From: Baffinella frigidus
Lineage: Eukaryota > Cryptophyceae > Cryptomonadales > Baffinellaceae
Assembly: GCA_026770585.1 (NCBI GenBank)
Contig: MU646323.1
Span: 252,439 to 263,567, forward strand
Direction of reading: 5' to 3'
DNA: 11,129 nt
This document shows positions 10,778-11,129 of this stretch, piece by piece. The notes beneath the pieces are model-generated. The model saw only the letters and a list, made by a program, of their open reading frames with translations, was not told where the DNA came from and did not search any database. Each line of letters starts with the position of its first letter. Position 1 is the stretch's first letter. A program made the translations under genes and the position numbers.

Positions 10778-10850
10778 GTGGTGGTGGACCACGAATTTTT
10801 CATCAAAAGTCAACTTGCCCAGAGACGTTAAGCGGTCAAGGCTGGGGCCA

Positions 10851-10880
10851 ACTTGGTAGACTAAAACTTGGTAGACTGAA
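10851..10880. repeat. 15-bp tandem duplication
   Basis: ACTTGGTAGACTAAA is followed at once by ACTTGGTAGACTGAA, and then by AGACTAAAAGACTCC. It lies in the last exon E intron-like unit. Confidence 0.75.
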
Positions 10881-11034
10881 AAGACTAAAAGACTCCGTTG
10901 AGATAGTCAAAAATTAGTCGAAAAGACTCTCTCAATATTAGTTCAAAAGGCTCGCTCATTACTGTGAGAGTCTATCCGTCGCAAATGCTCTCGCGAGATC
11001 CGGGTAAATGGTTCCCAGCACTCACGATCACACC

Positions 11035-11129
11035 GTTCAGGGTTCAGGGTTCAGGGTTCAGGGTTCAGGGTTCAGGGTTCAGGGTTCAGGGTTCAGGGTT
11101 CAGGGTTCAGGGTTCAGGGTTCAGGGTTC
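11035..11129. repeat. Perfect TTCAGGG heptamer array at the window edge
   Basis: About 13.5 copies of the heptamer GGGTTCA (TTCAGGG) run without a single change to the end of the window. It differs from TTTAGGG by one base. The uniformity shows recent expansion, in contrast to the degenerate telomere-like blocks elsewhere. The array probably continues past the window. Confidence 0.95.

Larger units (their letters stand above)
9360..11034 (+). repeat. Degenerate repeated unit: exon E copy plus downstream intron
   Basis: After most E copies the same words recur: a CTCTCAT hairpin, GAGTCTATCCGTAGCACG, CCCTCGCAAGTTTAGGGTG and TTGCTCCCTAGCACTAG. They occur near 9381-9435, 9618-10035 (interrupted by an insertion), 10130-10190 and 10441-10500, with a weaker copy near 10966-11030. 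Longer units (9527-9629, 10355-10450) also contain AAGACTCTCTCATTA words. This shows tandem duplication of exon E with its 3' flank, the units differing by internal deletions. Confidence 0.75.

Noticed and set aside
10555-10917. A 120-codon + strand open frame starting at ATG
   Set aside because: It reads through the GTCAGT donor of exon E copy 5 into the repeated intron unit. Only its YLLDELQ segment matches other copies.
1-11129. tRNA, rRNA or other structured RNA genes
   Set aside because: I looked for tRNA A- and B-box words and rRNA-like stretches. The many hairpins present are explained by inverted-repeat elements; none gives a cloverleaf.
11035-11129. True chromosome end
   Set aside because: The unit is TTCAGGG, while the common interstitial unit here is TTTAGGG, and the window edge is arbitrary, so the array alone does not prove a telomere.

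Overview
The window looks eukaryotic. It has no long open reading frame, no bacterial gene layout and no ribosome-binding-site pattern. It is packed with short inverted-repeat (foldback, MITE-like) elements and with degenerate copies of the CCCTAAA/TTTAGGG heptamer, the telomere type known from plants, many algae and some alveolates. The species cannot be fixed from sequence alone; an intron-rich alga or related protist is my best inference.

The main result is a set of small exons on the + strand, each too short to stand out as an open frame, that can be spliced into one continuous reading frame. I call them A (best copy 2385-2497), B (6266-6331), C (best copy 7088-7148), D (best copy 8525-8652) and E (best copy 9270-9359). 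Each is bounded by AG before and GT after, and the intron phases agree at every junction: A-B phase 0, B-C phase 0, C-D phase 1, D-E phase 0. Together they give about 152 codons of a charged, helix-rich, partly coiled-coil-like protein that I do not recognise. Exon A starts in phase 1, so the gene must begin upstream of it.

Every exon type except B is present several times, in local clusters in gene order: A-like copies at about 1703-3036, C at 6873-7661, D at 7980-9092, E at 9201-10638. Most extra copies are damaged by stops, frameshifts, a MITE, a microsatellite or truncation, but many keep their splice sites. The region therefore reads as a gene (or the wreck of one) whose exons were duplicated one by one with adjoining intron sequence.

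Layout: 1-324 holds a 22-bp array and degenerate telomere-like repeats. 325-1500 holds foldbacks, dispersed repeats and telomere-like DNA. 1559-3036 is the exon A cluster. 3037-6240 is a 3.2-kb stretch of foldback elements and dispersed repeats with no exon I can support. 6266-6331 is exon B. 6400-7661 holds a foldback, a telomere-like array and the exon C cluster. 7683-9092 is the exon D cluster with telomere-like DNA in its introns. 9201-11034 is the exon E cluster, with a repeated intron unit carrying a hairpin just after the 5' splice site and one inserted element. 11035-11129 is a perfect TTCAGGG array running off the edge.

An unusual theme is that C-rich telomere-type repeats sit directly before several 3' splice sites (ends such as CCCTAAACCAG). 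All coding calls rest on internal comparison of copies and on phase agreement; transcripts would be needed to prove them.
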